Assembly: GCA_947471905.1 (NCBI GenBank)
Contig: CANIZT010000001.1
Span: 1 to 52,159, forward strand
Source of the DNA: Verrucomicrobiaceae bacterium
GTDB lineage: Bacteria > Verrucomicrobiota > Verrucomicrobiia > Verrucomicrobiales > Verrucomicrobiaceae
Reading direction: 5' to 3'
DNA: 52,159 nt
Shown: piece after piece, positions 17,564 through 28,726 of the stretch
How the letters are laid out: the number at the start of each line of letters is the position of its first letter
Position numbering within the stretch: the stretch's first letter is position 1
The notes under the pieces: model-generated
The model's input: the letters and a program-made list of their open reading frames with translations, nothing else
What the model was told of the DNA's origin: nothing
Databases searched by the model: none
Program-made: the position numbers and the translations under genes

Positions 17564-20038
17564 ATGCGTTGCACGTCCTTCCTCACGATCCTGCTCACGG
17601 CGGTCACGTTTGCCGAAATCCCGCATCCAGACGATGCGCCGAAGCCGCTGTCGCCAGCAGACAGCGCCAAGGCCTTCCAAGTGCCCGCTGGCATGAAGAT
17701 CAAGCTGCTGGCGAGCGAGCCGCTGATCAACGAGCCGAGCGGCGTGTGCTGGGATGAGCATGGGCGGTTGTTTGTATGTGAACTGCACGGCTACAACGTC
17801 GAAGGGCAAAACGACCTCGATGAATTGAACAAGAAGGGCGAACTCGACATGCAGGTGCGCCGCATCCAGGCGACGGAGGAGGCGAAGAAGAAGGCCGAGG
17901 CTGAGACCTACGGCACCGTGAAGCTGCTGCTCGACACCGATGGCGATGGCGTCATGGACAAGGCCGAGGTGTGGGCGGATCGACTACCTCCATGCTACGG
18001 CATCGCCGCCGGAAATGGCGGCATCATCGTCGCCTGCGCGCCGGACATCGTGTTTCTCAAGGACACCGATGGCGACAACAAACCGGACGTGAAGGAGAAG
18101 CTCTTCACCGGCTTCGGCACCGGCGCGTTGGAGCGCGGCATCAACGCGCCGACCTGGGGCGTGGACAACTGGCTCTACTTTGGCCGTGGCTGGAACGGCG
18201 GCACCATCACCGGGCCGCATTTGGCGAAACCGGTGACGCTTCCCGCCACCGATTTCCGCATTCGCGCCGATGGTTCGGCCTTGGAGCCGGTCAGTGGCAG
18301 CACGAAGACCATCGGCATGACCTTCACCGAAGGCGGTGACCGCTTCGTCGCCACCACGACACATCCAGGCTTGTTCGTCACGCCGATTCCGTGGCGCTAT
18401 CTCGCCCGCAATCCCGATGCCGCCGCACCGTTGCTCGATGGGCCGGCCAGTGATGACACGAAGGTCTATCCCCTCGCGCCGATCCATCCGTGGCGCATCA
18501 AGCGCGAGCAGCATGCCGAATACTTCGCCTTCTATCGCAAGATCAGCCTCTCCGATGCCGCTGCGTCCGGCTACTTCACCTCCGCCTGCGGCCCGCTCGT
18601 GTATCAGGACCACGCATTGCCAGGATTGCACGGCCACTACCTCGTCTGTGAGCCGGCGCAGAATCTCGTGCATCGCGAGCAGATCATGCGCGACGGCACT
18701 CGGCTCCGCCTGCAACGCGTCAAAGGCGAGGAGCAGCGCGAGTTCCTTGCCTCACGCGACTCGTGGTTCCATCCCATGAGTCTCACGCACACACCCGACG
18801 GCGGCATCGCCATCGTCGATTTCTACCGCGAGATCATTGAGGACTACTCCGCCATCCCGCGTCATCTTCAGCAGCAGTATGGCGTCATCAACGGACACGA
18901 TCGCGGCCGCCTCTGGCTGCTGGTGCCGGAGAAGGAAATGAAGTCGCAGCCGATGGACTTGGCGAAGCTCGATGATGCCGCGCTGGTGAAGGAACTCGGC
19001 GGTGAGCTATTGTGGCGGCGACAGACCGCACAACGCCTCCTACGTGAACGTGGGAAGCCTGTATCACCGCGCTGGGACAGTTCCAATGTCGATCAGAAGA
19101 TCCTCTCCCTGCGTGCTGCCGACGAAGACCATTTCAAATCGACGCCCGAAATCGAGAAAGAAATCCTCGACATGCAGTTCGACACCGAAATACCTCCGCA
19201 ACTGGCCCTGCAACTCGCGTTGAGCCTTGGGCAGTGTGATTCACCGAAAGCGGCCCTCACTCGCCTCGCTCGTACTCACGGTGATCTCCGCTGGATGGAC
19301 GCCGCCATCGCCAGCTCGGCATCAAAAATCGAAAAAGACCTCCTCACCGTCCTCGCAACCGATCCAGGCAAGAGCGAACTCGTCATGATCAACCTCGCTG
19401 GCATCATCGCAGCGCGTGGCGATGCGAAGGAGATCACTGACAGCATCGCTGCGATCAAGGGCGGCAAAGCCCACGAGATCCTGCAACTCGGCCTCGAAGA
19501 AACCAAACCGCTTGCCAACAAAGTCGATGTCCCAGCACCCAGCGCTCCCACCGCCGAACAAAACGCCGTGTGGGAGAAGCGTGTGCCGGATGTGCTTGCC
19601 GCGCTGAAACAGAAACCGAATCTCGAAGAAGGCCGCATGTTGTTCCAGGGCATCTGCGGAGCTTGCCACAAGTCCCATGGTCTCGGTTTCGCTGTCGGTC
19701 CCGATCTCGATGCCGAGTTCCAACGCGCCCCCGAAGTCATCCTGCGCGATGTGATGTTCCCCAGCGAGGCCGCACGTCCCGGTTACGAAACCATCATGGC
19801 CAAAACGCAGCGCGGTGAGACGCTCATCGGCATCGCCGCCTCCGATTCACCCACCAGCATCACGCTGCGTCTTCCCGGCGGTGCCGAACGCACCGTGCTG
19901 CGCAAACGCGCCGAGATCCGCACGATCCGCAATGTCTCTCTCATGCCCCCCGGTCTCGGTGATGCCCTGAAACCGGAACAGATTGCGAATATCATCGCGT
20001 TTCTGCGCTCGGCACCTCAAGCCACTGATCAGCGCTAG
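17564..20038 (+). CDS. PVC-type dehydrogenase with C-terminal heme-binding domain
   Basis: The protein has 824 residues. It combines the Pirellula/Verrucomicrobium membrane-bound dehydrogenase N-terminal domain (beta-propeller-like, similar to glucose/sorbosone dehydrogenase), a helical HEAT-like middle and the C-terminal PVC cytochrome c domain with one CxxCH site (Cys698, Cys701, His702 in CGACHKSHG). A signal peptide (MRCTSFLTILLTAVTFAE) supports the start at ATG 17564; a GTG six bases upstream is an alternative. Propeller landmarks include PSGVCWDEHGRLFVCE, LLLDTDGDGVMDKAE, WGVDNWLYFGRG and FHPMSLTHTPDGGIAIVDFYRE. It probably oxidises a sugar or alcohol in the periplasm and passes electrons to its heme. 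The last 4 bases overlap the convergent gene at 20035. Confidence 0.93.
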   Translation: MRCTSFLTILLTAVTFAEIPHPDDAPKPLSPADSAKAFQVPAGMKIKLLASEPLINEPSGVCWDEHGRLFVCELHGYNVEGQNDLDELNKKGELDMQVRRIQATEEAKKKAEAETYGTVKLLLDTDGDGVMDKAEVWADRLPPCYGIAAGNGGIIVACAPDIVFLKDTDGDNKPDVKEKLFTGFGTGALERGINAPTWGVDNWLYFGRGWNGGTITGPHLAKPVTLPATDFRIRADGSALEPVSGSTKTIGMTFTEGGDRFVATTTHPGLFVTPIPWRYLARNPDAAAPLLDGPASDDTKVYPLAPIHPWRIKREQHAEYFAFYRKISLSDAAASGYFTSACGPLVYQDHALPGLHGHYLVCEPAQNLVHREQIMRDGTRLRLQRVKGEEQREFLASRDSWFHPMSLTHTPDGGIAIVDFYREIIEDYSAIPRHLQQQYGVINGHDRGRLWLLVPEKEMKSQPMDLAKLDDAALVKELGGELLWRRQTAQRLLRERGKPVSPRWDSSNVDQKILSLRAADEDHFKSTPEIEKEILDMQFDTEIPPQLALQLALSLGQCDSPKAALTRLARTHGDLRWMDAAIASSASKIEKDLLTVLATDPGKSELVMINLAGIIAARGDAKEITDSIAAIKGGKAHEILQLGLEETKPLANKVDVPAPSAPTAEQNAVWEKRVPDVLAALKQKPNLEEGRMLFQGICGACHKSHGLGFAVGPDLDAEFQRAPEVILRDVMFPSEAARPGYETIMAKTQRGETLIGIAASDSPTSITLRLPGGAERTVLRKRAEIRTIRNVSLMPPGLGDALKPEQIANIIAFLRSAPQATDQR

Positions 20039-20685
20039 TTTACGGCCTGCTGGATTTGCGGCTTGATGAAGCCCTCGATCTTGTGGGGCCGCCAAACGAT
20101 CTTGCCGTCAACGAGCCTGCTCTCTTCGAATTTGATCGAAAGCCAGGCATAGAAACGACTGCCAGCTTCGATCTTGGAACTCTTCACTCGCAGCTCCTTC
20201 TTGGTGATGCGCCAGCCCAGCCCTTCCGCTGGACCTGGATAAGCAGCGTTAAAGTCACAGGTGAAGCGCTCTCCATCCATGAGGATGGCCAGCGAGCTGG
20301 CGTAGGCGGGCATGCCTCCAGAGATCGTCAGGCTCAGCCTGCCCAGTTTCGTTTCAGCATCGCAAAAGGACATGGCATGCTTTCCTTGGTGGGATGAAAC
20401 GCAGTCGGCAGTGTGCTCGATCTTCTTCACCGATGCCTTGCTGACGCGTCCACCGAAAGTGTCTTCCAAAGTGCCGTCCTCATGTTGAATGATGTGCCAA
20501 GGGTAGGAACTCGTCGTGGCGCGGAAGAACGGCGAATCAAGCGTTGGGTCCACCACCACATTCCCGACAATCGCATCGCTGCATTTCGGCGCTGGGGCCG
20601 GCTTGATCTGTGGCTCGGCACGCACTGACCAGCCATGCAGGCAGCACAGTACGGCCAAGATTATCGCTGGAGACCAGGGTTTCAT
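20035..20685 (-). CDS. Secreted hypothetical protein
   Basis: I do not recognise this 216-residue protein. It starts with a signal peptide (MKPWSPAIILAVLCCLHGWSVRAE), followed by a short proline-rich linker and a beta-strand-rich region. Four cysteines lie in the mature part (in KCSDAIV, TADCVSS, SFCDAE and FTCDF), which could make two disulfides outside the cytoplasm. No transmembrane helix is visible beyond the signal peptide. It converges with the PVC dehydrogenase gene (4-base overlap) and lies 22 bases downstream of the SGNH hydrolase coding region start-to-end on the opposite side, so it could be expressed independently. It may be an accessory secreted protein; no function can be assigned. 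Confidence 0.7.
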   Translation of the reverse strand: MKPWSPAIILAVLCCLHGWSVRAEPQIKPAPAPKCSDAIVGNVVVDPTLDSPFFRATTSSYPWHIIQHEDGTLEDTFGGRVSKASVKKIEHTADCVSSHQGKHAMSFCDAETKLGRLSLTISGGMPAYASSLAILMDGERFTCDFNAAYPGPAEGLGWRITKKELRVKSSKIEAGSRFYAWLSIKFEESRLVDGKIVWRPHKIEGFIKPQIQQAVN

Positions 20686-20707
20686 CAGATGGCTGTGAAT
20701 GGGGTTC

Positions 20708-21694
20708 TCACTCGCCCATCAGCTTCTTCACCGTCGGCTCGATGGCCTCGGCCCAGATGCGGTAGCCTTTCTCGTTCGGGTGGAGGTAATCGGGCATGAT
20801 GTCCTTGGTGATGAGGCCCTCAGGCGTGAGGAACTTCGGGCCGATGTCGAGGAAGGTGACGTGGTGCGTGCCGTCGAGCTTGGCGATGCCTTGGTTGATC
20901 TCGGCGATCTTGTCGCGCTGCGGACTGGGCTTCTCGCCGCGTGGGAAGACGCCGAGCAGCAGGATTTTCGACTGCGGCAGGCGCTTTTCGAGTTCTAGCA
21001 CGATGGCCTCAATTCCAGCCGCGATGTCGGGCGCGGCGCAGTTGCCGGTGTTGTTGGTGCCGATCATCATGACGACGAGTTTTGGTGCGATGTCATCGAC
21101 GGCACCGTGTTGCAGACGCCAGAACACGTTTTCGGTCTTGTCCCAGCCAAAACCGAGGTTGCCAGCGTTTCGTGGCACGTAGAACTCGCCCCAGGTCTGC
21201 TGTCCGCGCAGCGTGTAGCTGTCGAACTGCTCGCCTCCGAAGAAATGGGTGATGGAGTCGCCGATGAAGAGGATCTGCGGCTTGGCACGCTTCACGGCAG
21301 CGCTGGTGAGTTCGTGGCGCTTCTGCCAGTCGTAGCTAGGCCAGCTCCGGTCCTGCGTGACGGGCACAACGGTGCCGGGAACGGCGGCTTCGAAGTTCGG
21401 TGCCGGCTTCAGCACGGCAGTGGCGACTTCGCTCATGCTTTTGCGATCCTTGCTAAAAGTCCGCGCTTTGAGTGTGCCGCCGTGCGGGATTTCGATGGGT
21501 GCGAGGTAGGGATTCGACTTCGCGATGGGATCGGCTCCATCAAGGGTGTAGAGGATGGTGGCGTCCGCAGCGGCCTCCAGCTTCACCGTTCCTCCAGGCG
21601 ACTGCTGGATCACAGGCGGCGCGAGTGTGATTGCCGTTTCGGCGTGAAGAAGGGCGCTGAAGGCGAAAAGAGAGAGAAGCAGATGTTTGCTCAT
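20708..21694 (-). CDS. Secreted SGNH/GDSL hydrolase with N-terminal chitobiase-type domain
   Basis: The protein has 328 residues and a signal peptide (MSKHLLLSLFAFSALLHA). Residues about 25-95 look like the small beta-sandwich found at the C-terminus of chitobiases (ILYTLDGADPIAKSNPYLAPI). The SGNH hydrolase domain begins near 138: block I FIGDSIT with nucleophile Ser147, block III GTNNTG and block V DYLHPNEKGY with Asp302 and His305. It resembles platelet-activating-factor acetylhydrolase beta/gamma-type esterases that deacylate carbohydrate. The start overlaps the stop of the upstream membrane-protein gene by 4 bases, so the two are translationally coupled. It most likely removes acyl groups from a glycan; the substrate is not known. 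Confidence 0.9.
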   Translation of the reverse strand: MSKHLLLSLFAFSALLHAETAITLAPPVIQQSPGGTVKLEAAADATILYTLDGADPIAKSNPYLAPIEIPHGGTLKARTFSKDRKSMSEVATAVLKPAPNFEAAVPGTVVPVTQDRSWPSYDWQKRHELTSAAVKRAKPQILFIGDSITHFFGGEQFDSYTLRGQQTWGEFYVPRNAGNLGFGWDKTENVFWRLQHGAVDDIAPKLVVMMIGTNNTGNCAAPDIAAGIEAIVLELEKRLPQSKILLLGVFPRGEKPSPQRDKIAEINQGIAKLDGTHHVTFLDIGPKFLTPEGLITKDIMPDYLHPNEKGYRIWAEAIEPTVKKLMGE

Positions 21695-22101
21695 AGGATG
21701 CTGAGACTAACGAGGATGCCGCGTGCTGTCCATGCGAGCGTGCGAATCCAGTTGGTGAGAATGAGGCGGCGGATGAGTGACGAATCGAAGCCTCGCATGA
21801 GCTTCGTGTGAATGGGAGCCTGCAAAACGGCGGTGGAGAGCCAGATGAGCGGGATGAGGCATGCGCTAATGGTGAAGAGCCTGTTGCTGTCATGATAAAG
21901 AATCCAGGCGGCAGTCGCGGCCTCCAACAACAGCAACGGTGCGACGATGAGGCCGATGCGGAAGCAGTGGGCGAAGTGGTAGTCTTTGAACTCGGCCTTC
22001 CCGACACGCAGAAACTGCGGGTAGCAGAGAACTTGCACGACCCAGATCAGGCCGACGAGCTTCCAGGTGACCGCGAGGTGAATCGAGAAGAGCCAGGTCA
22101 T
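21691..22101 (-). CDS. Small four-helix membrane protein of unknown function
   Basis: This 136-residue protein has four hydrophobic segments: LAVTWKLVGLIWVVQVLCY, GLIVAPLLLLEAATAAWILY, LFTISACLIPLIWLSTAVL and a weaker C-terminal one. Between helices 3 and 4 it has the polar stretch APIHTKLMRGFD and then RRLILTNWIRTLAWTARG, which looks conserved-domain-like and could be an active or binding site on one membrane face. I cannot name the family. It lies 7 bases downstream of the LamG gene end and overlaps the SGNH hydrolase start by 4 bases, so the three probably form one operon. Confidence 0.75.
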   Translation of the reverse strand: MTWLFSIHLAVTWKLVGLIWVVQVLCYPQFLRVGKAEFKDYHFAHCFRIGLIVAPLLLLEAATAAWILYHDSNRLFTISACLIPLIWLSTAVLQAPIHTKLMRGFDSSLIRRLILTNWIRTLAWTARGILVSLSIL

Positions 22102-22108
22102 TGCTGTG

Positions 22109-23050
22109 CTACTTCAACGACCCGACATCGGCTGCCTCATGCAGCTTCTTCATCTCCGCACCGCTCAGCGCGCGATTGAAGACAGCGAGGCCACCGAATT
22201 TCCCAATCGTCGCCTCCCCGGTCATCGAACCCACTGCCATGCGGGCACCGACGGTGAAGTCGGACGGCGCGATCTTTGTCTTCGCGTGCAAGACCGGATC
22301 GTATTTGAAGATGCCGCGACCATGGTAGTAGGGATTCATGCCGCGATCTTGGCCGTTGGGGCCTTCCTTGGTGAAATACGGGTCGTTGCGCTTGTCTTTG
22401 ACGGCGTCGAGTTGGCGAGAGTCGAGCACGCCGTTGATGTAAGCCCGGATGAATTTGGAGTCATAGGTGAAGGCGAGCGTACACCACTGCTCCTCGGGCA
22501 CTTCGAGCTTCGTGGCGGCATAATCGGCGCACCACGGGAACTTGCTGCCATCGGCACGCATCGTGACACCGCCCTCGGCGCTGATGTGCGGCACGAGCTG
22601 GCGATTGCCGCCGTAGGTGGGCATATTCATGAGCAGCGCATACTGTCGCGTGCCGGTGTCATCGTTTGCGCCTTTGCCCTCGCTCCACATGCCGGCGATG
22701 GTGCGGCTCTTCTTGAGATCCACGATGCGAACGACGGCGAACAGTGTGACCTGCGCGCCCTTGCCGGAGATGTTGAGGTCGCCGGTCTCACTGTGCTTGA
22801 TCTCGAAATACTGATGGCCGTTCAAATCCGCCGCGTAACCGGAGAACGGGCCGCCTGCCACGCGCTGGATCGGGCCGTTCACCTCGCTGAGCGGATGCTT
22901 CTCTTTCGTGCCCTGCGAGACGCGCTTTTGACCGGCGTTTTCGCCAAACGTCCAGAAGCCGACTAGGCCCGGTGTCTTTTCGATGACGGAGGCGTCTCCG
23001 GCGAAAACGGATGAGAACGAGATGGCGAGAAGTGAAAGGAAGGCACGCAT
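22109..23050 (-). CDS. Secreted LamG/concanavalin A-like domain protein
   Basis: The 313-residue protein has a signal peptide ([17 protein letters not shown]), which supports the ATG at 23050 over an in-frame upstream one at 23077. The mature part is a laminin-G-like/concanavalin A-like sandwich: it begins with [12 protein letters not shown], a typical LamG opening, has a central [25 protein letters not shown] strand pair and ends with [23 protein letters not shown], the usual LamG closing. Such domains bind glycans or proteins. It is the first gene of the LamG-membrane protein-SGNH operon. It is divergent from the PSD1 gene at 23155, which itself contains a LamG-like insertion. Confidence 0.88.
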   Translation of the reverse strand: MRAFLSLLAISFSSVFAGDASVIEKTPGLVGFWTFGENAGQKRVSQGTKEKHPLSEVNGPIQRVAGGPFSGYAADLNGHQYFEIKHSETGDLNISGKGAQVTLFAVVRIVDLKKSRTIAGMWSEGKGANDDTGTRQYALLMNMPTYGGNRQLVPHISAEGGVTMRADGSKFPWCADYAATKLEVPEEQWCTLAFTYDSKFIRAYINGVLDSRQLDAVKDKRNDPYFTKEGPNGQDRGMNPYYHGRGIFKYDPVLHAKTKIAPSDFTVGARMAVGSMTGEATIGKFGGLAVFNRALSGAEMKKLHEAADVGSLK

Positions 23051-23154
23051 GAGTGAAGAATGAAGGATGGCAGACACTCCAAGGCATGGGAAGCCAGTTT
23101 TTAGACAGCAAAGAGTTCAGGCCCGGGCGGCGTAATGTCTCAGCCGCATCGCTC

Positions 23155-26100
23155 ATGAAAAAAAACAGCACTCATCCAGCCTGCCACGTCGTTTCGACGC
23201 GGGGCATGGCTGTGTTTGCATGGATCGCTCTCGCATCGGTGCCTGCAGCGGCGGTGGATTATGAGAAGGATATCAAGCCGCTGCTCAAGGAGCGCTGCTA
23301 CACCTGTCATGGCGCTTTGAAGCAGAAGGCGGGCCTGCGCTTGGACACCGTGGTCGCGATGAAAACCGGCGGTGACAATGGCAGCATCCTCACTGCCGAG
23401 CACACGCTGCTGCTGGAGCGCGTCACTACCACCGACAAGGATGAGCGCATGCCGCCGGAGGGCGAAGGATCGTTGCTTACGCCGGAGCAAGTCGCCAAAC
23501 TCAAAGCCTGGCTTGCCGCCGGTGCCACCGGCCCCGTGAGCGAAGTGCCGGAACCTGATCCGCGTGCGCACTGGGCCTACCAGCCGCCGAAATCATCTGG
23601 CAAGTCGATGGACGCGCTACTCGCGGCACGACTTGCTGCAAAAAAGCTCAAGCCGCAGCCCGAAGCTGCGCCGGAGATGTGGTTGCGCCGAGTTTATCTC
23701 GATCTCATCGGCCTGCCGCCTTCAACGGAGGAGATCGCGGCGTTTTTGAAGGACACGTCGATGCCTGCACGGCAGCGCGTGGTGGATCATCTGCTCGGCA
23801 CACCGCAATACGGCGAGCGCTGGGCGCGGCACTTCATGGATATCTGGCGCTATTGCGATTGGTATGGCCTCGGCGCGCAGCTTCGCCATTCGCAGAAGCA
23901 CATCTGGCACTGGCGCGATTGGATCGTGGAGTCGCTCAACACCGACAAAGGTTACGACCAGATGATCGTGCAGATGCTCGCCGCCGATGAACTCGCGCCC
24001 GAGGACCGCGATAACCTGCGCGCCACCGGCTTCCTCGCCCGCAGCTACTACCTCTTCAATCGCACCACCTGGCTGGACGAGACCATCGAGCACACCTGCC
24101 GCGCCTTTCTCGGACTGACGATGCAGTGCGTGAAGTGCCACGCGCACAAATACGATCCCATCGAGCAGACCGACTACTACCGCATGCGCGCCATCTTCGA
24201 GCCGCTGCATGTGCGCCTCGATCCCTGGAAAGGCGAAACCGACTTCGAGAAAAACGGCCTGCCGCGCGTCTATGACCTCCATCTCGACACGCCGACCTAT
24301 CGCCATGTGCGTGGCGATGAGAAGAACGAGGACAAATCGAAGCCGATGACGGCTGGCGTTCCGCAGGTGCTGGAGTTCGCTTCTTTCCAACCAGCATCCG
24401 TCAAGTTGCCACCTGCATCCGCCAGACCGGCGCTGCTTCCGTTTGTGCTCGATGATCATCTCCGCGCTGCCGACAGCGAAATCACCGCCGCGCAAAAAGC
24501 GCTCGATCAAGCACGACAGACGTTCGCCAAATCGCCCCAGCCCGCTGCGAAGCCAGTAACAACGCCCAAGGTGCTCATCAGCGATGACTTCACCTCCGCG
24601 AAGCCTCAACAGTGGGAGATCCTCAAAGGCGACTGGAAACATTCGTCCACCGGCGTGCGCCAGCATGAAACCGGAGCCGAGCGTCGCTCACTGCGACTGA
24701 AACCAGCCCCGCCAGCCGACTTCGAGGCCAGCCTGAGCTTCACCATTCGCGGAGGGCAGAAGTGGAAATCCATCGGCATCGCCTTTGACTGCGTGGATGG
24801 CGATGATGTGATGGTTTACATGAGCGCCGTGAGCGGTGGGTCGAAAATCCAGGTCGCCTTGGCCAATGATGGCAAGTCCACCTACCCCGCCACAGGTGCC
24901 CTGGCTCACACGATCTCACAGGACGTGCGTTACACGCTCGAACTCCGGGTTCGCGGCCAGCTCATCAACGCCTGCATCAATGGCGAGCCGGTGCTCGCTT
25001 ATCGTCTGCCTCAGCAGCGCCGCGAAGGCAGTCTGGCCCTCACCGCCTTCGATGCCGATGTCGAGTTCCACAGCTTCAGGCTCGCCGAACTGGCTACTGA
25101 TGCTGTTTTGCGCGAACCTGCCGCTGACAAGTCTGTGCCACTCGCGGATGCCAAAGCCGGCGTGGCGCTCGCTGAAAAACAACTCGCTGCCGCCAAGGCC
25201 AAACCCGCGATGATTCGCGCCGTCTTCGCTGCGGATAAGGCCAAGCAGGACAAAGCACTCGCCCAAGCCGCTGCTTCCGCCGAAGCGAACCACAAGCTGG
25301 CGCAGGCCGAGGTCGATCTGGTCAAAGCCGAGGCCGATCCGAAGGCCAAGGACGCTGATAAGAAGATCAAAGCCGCGCGTGAAGCTTTGGAGAAGGCAAA
25401 GAAGAAAGCTGCGGCTCCCGGAGAGACTTATACCTCACTGCCAGCAAGTTTGAAGGCCCAGGAAGGTCCCGAAGAAAGCACCAATGCGACGGTGCAGACC
25501 TATCCCGACACCAGCACGGGCCGCAGACTCGCTTTCGCCAAATGGATCGCCGACAAACGCAATCCGCTCACCGCTCGTGTGTTGGTGAATCAAGTCTGGA
25601 TGCGGCACTTCGGCGCGCCGCTCGTCGCGAACATGGATGACTTCGGCCGTCGCTCGCTCGCGCCGTTGCATCAGGACATTCTCGACATACTCACGATCGA
25701 TTTCATGAACAACGGCTGGAGCCTGAAGCATCTGCACCGCGCCATGGTGCTCTCCGAGCTGTATCGCCGCAGTTCCTCGAATGCGCAGGCTGATGCAGCC
25801 ACCGTCACTGCCGATCCTGACAACGCGAACTACTGGCGCATGAACCCACGCCGCATGGAAAGCCAGGTCGTGCGTGACAGCCTGCTGCGTCTCGCCGGGA
25901 AGCTCGATCTCACGCTTGGCGGCCCCAGCCTGGATCCCGCATCGTCTGAAACGAGCCCACGTCGCTCGCTCTACTTCGTCCAAAATGCCGACACCGAGCA
26001 TCGCTTCCTTGCCGTCTTCGACAACAGCAACGTCCTCGAATGCTACCGCCGCAACGAAAGCGTCGTCCCGCAGCAGGCGCTCGCTTTGACCAATAGCAAG

Positions 26101-26313
26101 CTCAGCCGCGAATGCGCCGACGCTTTGGCCGCTAAGCTCGGCAAGCTCGATGCGGAGCCTTTTGTGACACAATCATTTCTCGCCGTGCTCGGTCGTCCGC
26201 CAACGGAAACCGAGCGGCTGGCGAGTTTGGAGGGCTTCGCGGCGTTGAAACAGAACCGCAGCCTGTTTTTGCAGGCGCTCCTCAATCACAACGACTTCGT
26301 CACCCTTCGATGA
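23155..26313 (+). CDS. PSD1-type cytochrome protein with inserted LamG-like domain and helical linker
   Basis: The protein has 1052 residues. ATG 23155 is chosen because a signal segment follows ([17 protein letters not shown]). In order: planctomycete cytochrome C domain with CxxCH (Cys48, Cys51, His52), DUF1549 (about 140-380, signature [11 protein letters not shown]), an inserted concanavalin A-like domain (about 475-645, [18 protein letters not shown] to [11 protein letters not shown]), an Ala/Lys/Glu-rich probably coiled-coil stretch (about 660-755) and DUF1553 (about 780-1040, [14 protein letters not shown]). The insertion makes it about 390 residues longer than the copy at 8979. It overlaps the DUF1501 gene by 4 bases, so they are a coupled pair. 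Glycan recognition by the insert is inferred from its fold; enzymatic function of the family is undefined. Confidence 0.93.
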   Translation: MKKNSTHPACHVVSTRGMAVFAWIALASVPAAAVDYEKDIKPLLKERCYTCHGALKQKAGLRLDTVVAMKTGGDNGSILTAEHTLLLERVTTTDKDERMPPEGEGSLLTPEQVAKLKAWLAAGATGPVSEVPEPDPRAHWAYQPPKSSGKSMDALLAARLAAKKLKPQPEAAPEMWLRRVYLDLIGLPPSTEEIAAFLKDTSMPARQRVVDHLLGTPQYGERWARHFMDIWRYCDWYGLGAQLRHSQKHIWHWRDWIVESLNTDKGYDQMIVQMLAADELAPEDRDNLRATGFLARSYYLFNRTTWLDETIEHTCRAFLGLTMQCVKCHAHKYDPIEQTDYYRMRAIFEPLHVRLDPWKGETDFEKNGLPRVYDLHLDTPTYRHVRGDEKNEDKSKPMTAGVPQVLEFASFQPASVKLPPASARPALLPFVLDDHLRAADSEITAAQKALDQARQTFAKSPQPAAKPVTTPKVLISDDFTSAKPQQWEILKGDWKHSSTGVRQHETGAERRSLRLKPAPPADFEASLSFTIRGGQKWKSIGIAFDCVDGDDVMVYMSAVSGGSKIQVALANDGKSTYPATGALAHTISQDVRYTLELRVRGQLINACINGEPVLAYRLPQQRREGSLALTAFDADVEFHSFRLAELATDAVLREPAADKSVPLADAKAGVALAEKQLAAAKAKPAMIRAVFAADKAKQDKALAQAAASAEANHKLAQAEVDLVKAEADPKAKDADKKIKAAREALEKAKKKAAAPGETYTSLPASLKAQEGPEESTNATVQTYPDTSTGRRLAFAKWIADKRNPLTARVLVNQVWMRHFGAPLVANMDDFGRRSLAPLHQDILDILTIDFMNNGWSLKHLHRAMVLSELYRRSSSNAQADAATVTADPDNANYWRMNPRRMESQVVRDSLLRLAGKLDLTLGGPSLDPASSETSPRRSLYFVQNADTEHRFLAVFDNSNVLECYRRNESVVPQQALALTNSKLSRECADALAAKLGKLDAEPFVTQSFLAVLGRPPTETERLASLEGFAALKQNRSLFLQALLNHNDFVTLR

Positions 26314-27734
26314 ACTTCCTGCATCAGCCGACACCCTTTCTCCGCCGCGACATCCTCGGCGGTCTCGGCAGCATTGCGGTCGCGTCCATGCTGAAGGCTG
26401 AGGAAGGCTGGCAGCCGCCGAGCGGGCTGCCGGTGATGCCGCAGAAGGCGAAGCGCGTGATCTGGCTGTTCATGCGCGGCGGTGTCAGTCAAATGGAGAG
26501 CTTCGATCCGAAGCCGATGCTGACAAAATATGCGGGCAAATCCATCGGCGAGACGCCTTTTGCGAGCGTTCAGGACCCGGAGAAGCTCAAGAAGGTGCGC
26601 GTGGTCGTGGTGAACGATGCGAACGGCAAGCAGCGCACGACGATTTACCCTCTGCAAACCGGCTACAAAAAGTACGGCCAGTGCGGCATCGAGATCAGCG
26701 ACTGGTTCCCGCACATCGGCTCCTGCGCGGATGAGATCGCCTTCATCCGCAGCATGTGGACCACCGATGACAACCACGGTGCGCAGGTGCAATTCCACAG
26801 TGGCCGCCACATGCTGGAGCCGCGTGTGCCGACGCTAGGCGCGTGGGTGACGTATGGTCTTGGCTCCATGACGGACAATCTACCGTCCTTCATCAACATG
26901 GGGCCGCGCTACTTTGATATTCGCGACGGCCACTACCTCGGCCCGGCTTACGACGCCGTGAATTTGAAGGTTGATCCGAAGAACCCGCTCACCTTTGCCT
27001 CACCCGAAATTGCTGTCGGCAAAACCGAGCAGGCGGCGCAGTTTGACCTCATCCACAAACTCAACACGCTCAACGCCGAGCAGTATCCAGGCGACAAAAC
27101 GCTCGCTGCCCGCATGAAGAGCTACCAGCTCGCCTTCAACATGCAGACCGCCGTGCCGGAGACGATGAATCTCGACACGGAGAGTGACGAGACAAAGAAG
27201 CTCTACGGCCTTGATGAGAAGGTGACGGAGCCGTTTGCACGCCAGCTCATCGTCGCACGTCGTCTCGCCGAGCGCGGTGTGCGCTTCATCCAGCTCCAGC
27301 ATGGCGATGGTGCCGCTGGCGCGTGGGATTCGCATTCCGGCTTGAAGAAGAATCACTCCATGCTCGCACAGCAGGTGGACAAGCCGATCTCCGGCCTGCT
27401 CAAAGACCTCAAGCAGCGCGGCATGCTCGACGACACACTCGTTCTCTTCGCCACCGAGTTCGGCCGCACGCCCGGATCACAAGGTAGTGATGGCCGCGAT
27501 CATCATCCGTATGGCTTCAGCGTCTGGATGGCTGGCGGCGGCATCAAAGGCGGCACCATTCACGGCAGCACCGACGAACTCGGCTTCCACGCCGTGGAGC
27601 ATCCGCATTACGTCACCGACGTGCATGCCACGATTCTGCACCTGCTCGGCTTGGACCCGCACCAGTTGGAGATTCCCGGCCGCAAGCGATTGGAACGCGA
27701 TTTTGGGCATGTGATCGGCGAGGTGCTGGCATAG
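26310..27734 (+). CDS. DUF1501 family exported protein, coupled to PSD1 protein
   Basis: The protein has 474 residues. The start at 26310 overlaps the PSD1 stop (ATGA). The N-terminus has a twin arginine ([19 protein letters not shown]), consistent with Tat export. Family blocks: [22 protein letters not shown], then [48 protein letters not shown] and [14 protein letters not shown]. It is the same pairing seen at 8979-12391, which supports the two proteins working together. Following the stop there is a 51-base gap to the TlpA-like gene. Confidence 0.94.
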   Translation: MNFLHQPTPFLRRDILGGLGSIAVASMLKAEEGWQPPSGLPVMPQKAKRVIWLFMRGGVSQMESFDPKPMLTKYAGKSIGETPFASVQDPEKLKKVRVVVVNDANGKQRTTIYPLQTGYKKYGQCGIEISDWFPHIGSCADEIAFIRSMWTTDDNHGAQVQFHSGRHMLEPRVPTLGAWVTYGLGSMTDNLPSFINMGPRYFDIRDGHYLGPAYDAVNLKVDPKNPLTFASPEIAVGKTEQAAQFDLIHKLNTLNAEQYPGDKTLAARMKSYQLAFNMQTAVPETMNLDTESDETKKLYGLDEKVTEPFARQLIVARRLAERGVRFIQLQHGDGAAGAWDSHSGLKKNHSMLAQQVDKPISGLLKDLKQRGMLDDTLVLFATEFGRTPGSQGSDGRDHHPYGFSVWMAGGGIKGGTIHGSTDELGFHAVEHPHYVTDVHATILHLLGLDPHQLEIPGRKRLERDFGHVIGEVLA

Positions 27735-27785
27735 GCGCAAGATTTGGGCTTGCCACCTGGGTTTAGGTCTGAGTAGCATGCTCCC

Positions 27786-28616
<831 letters not shown>

Positions 28617-28643
28617 CGCGCCACCGATGGTTTTGGCGATCAT

Positions 28644-28718
28644 CGTCATATTGGATATTCATCCGGTAAATAGGAAATTAGCATTTGCCAATTTACCGGA
28701 ATTGTGTCCAATATGACG
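28644..28718. promoter_or_regulatory. 75-bp dyad-symmetric region upstream of tdh
   Basis: The only non-coding stretch between the TlpA-like gene and tdh holds a long interrupted palindrome centred on G28681. Outer arms are CGTCATATTGGA (28644-28655) and TCCAATATGACG (28707-28718), 12 of 12 complementary. Inner arms are CCGGTAAA (28663-28670) and TTTACCGG (28692-28699), 8 of 8. Each half has the same 7-base spacer, and symmetry continues weakly to the centre. It ends 8 bases before the tdh ATG. The layout suggests an operator bound by two dimers or a tetramer, overlapping the promoter; this role is inferred. As RNA it could also form a long hairpin. Confidence 0.65.
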
Positions 28719-28726
28719 CCATAACC

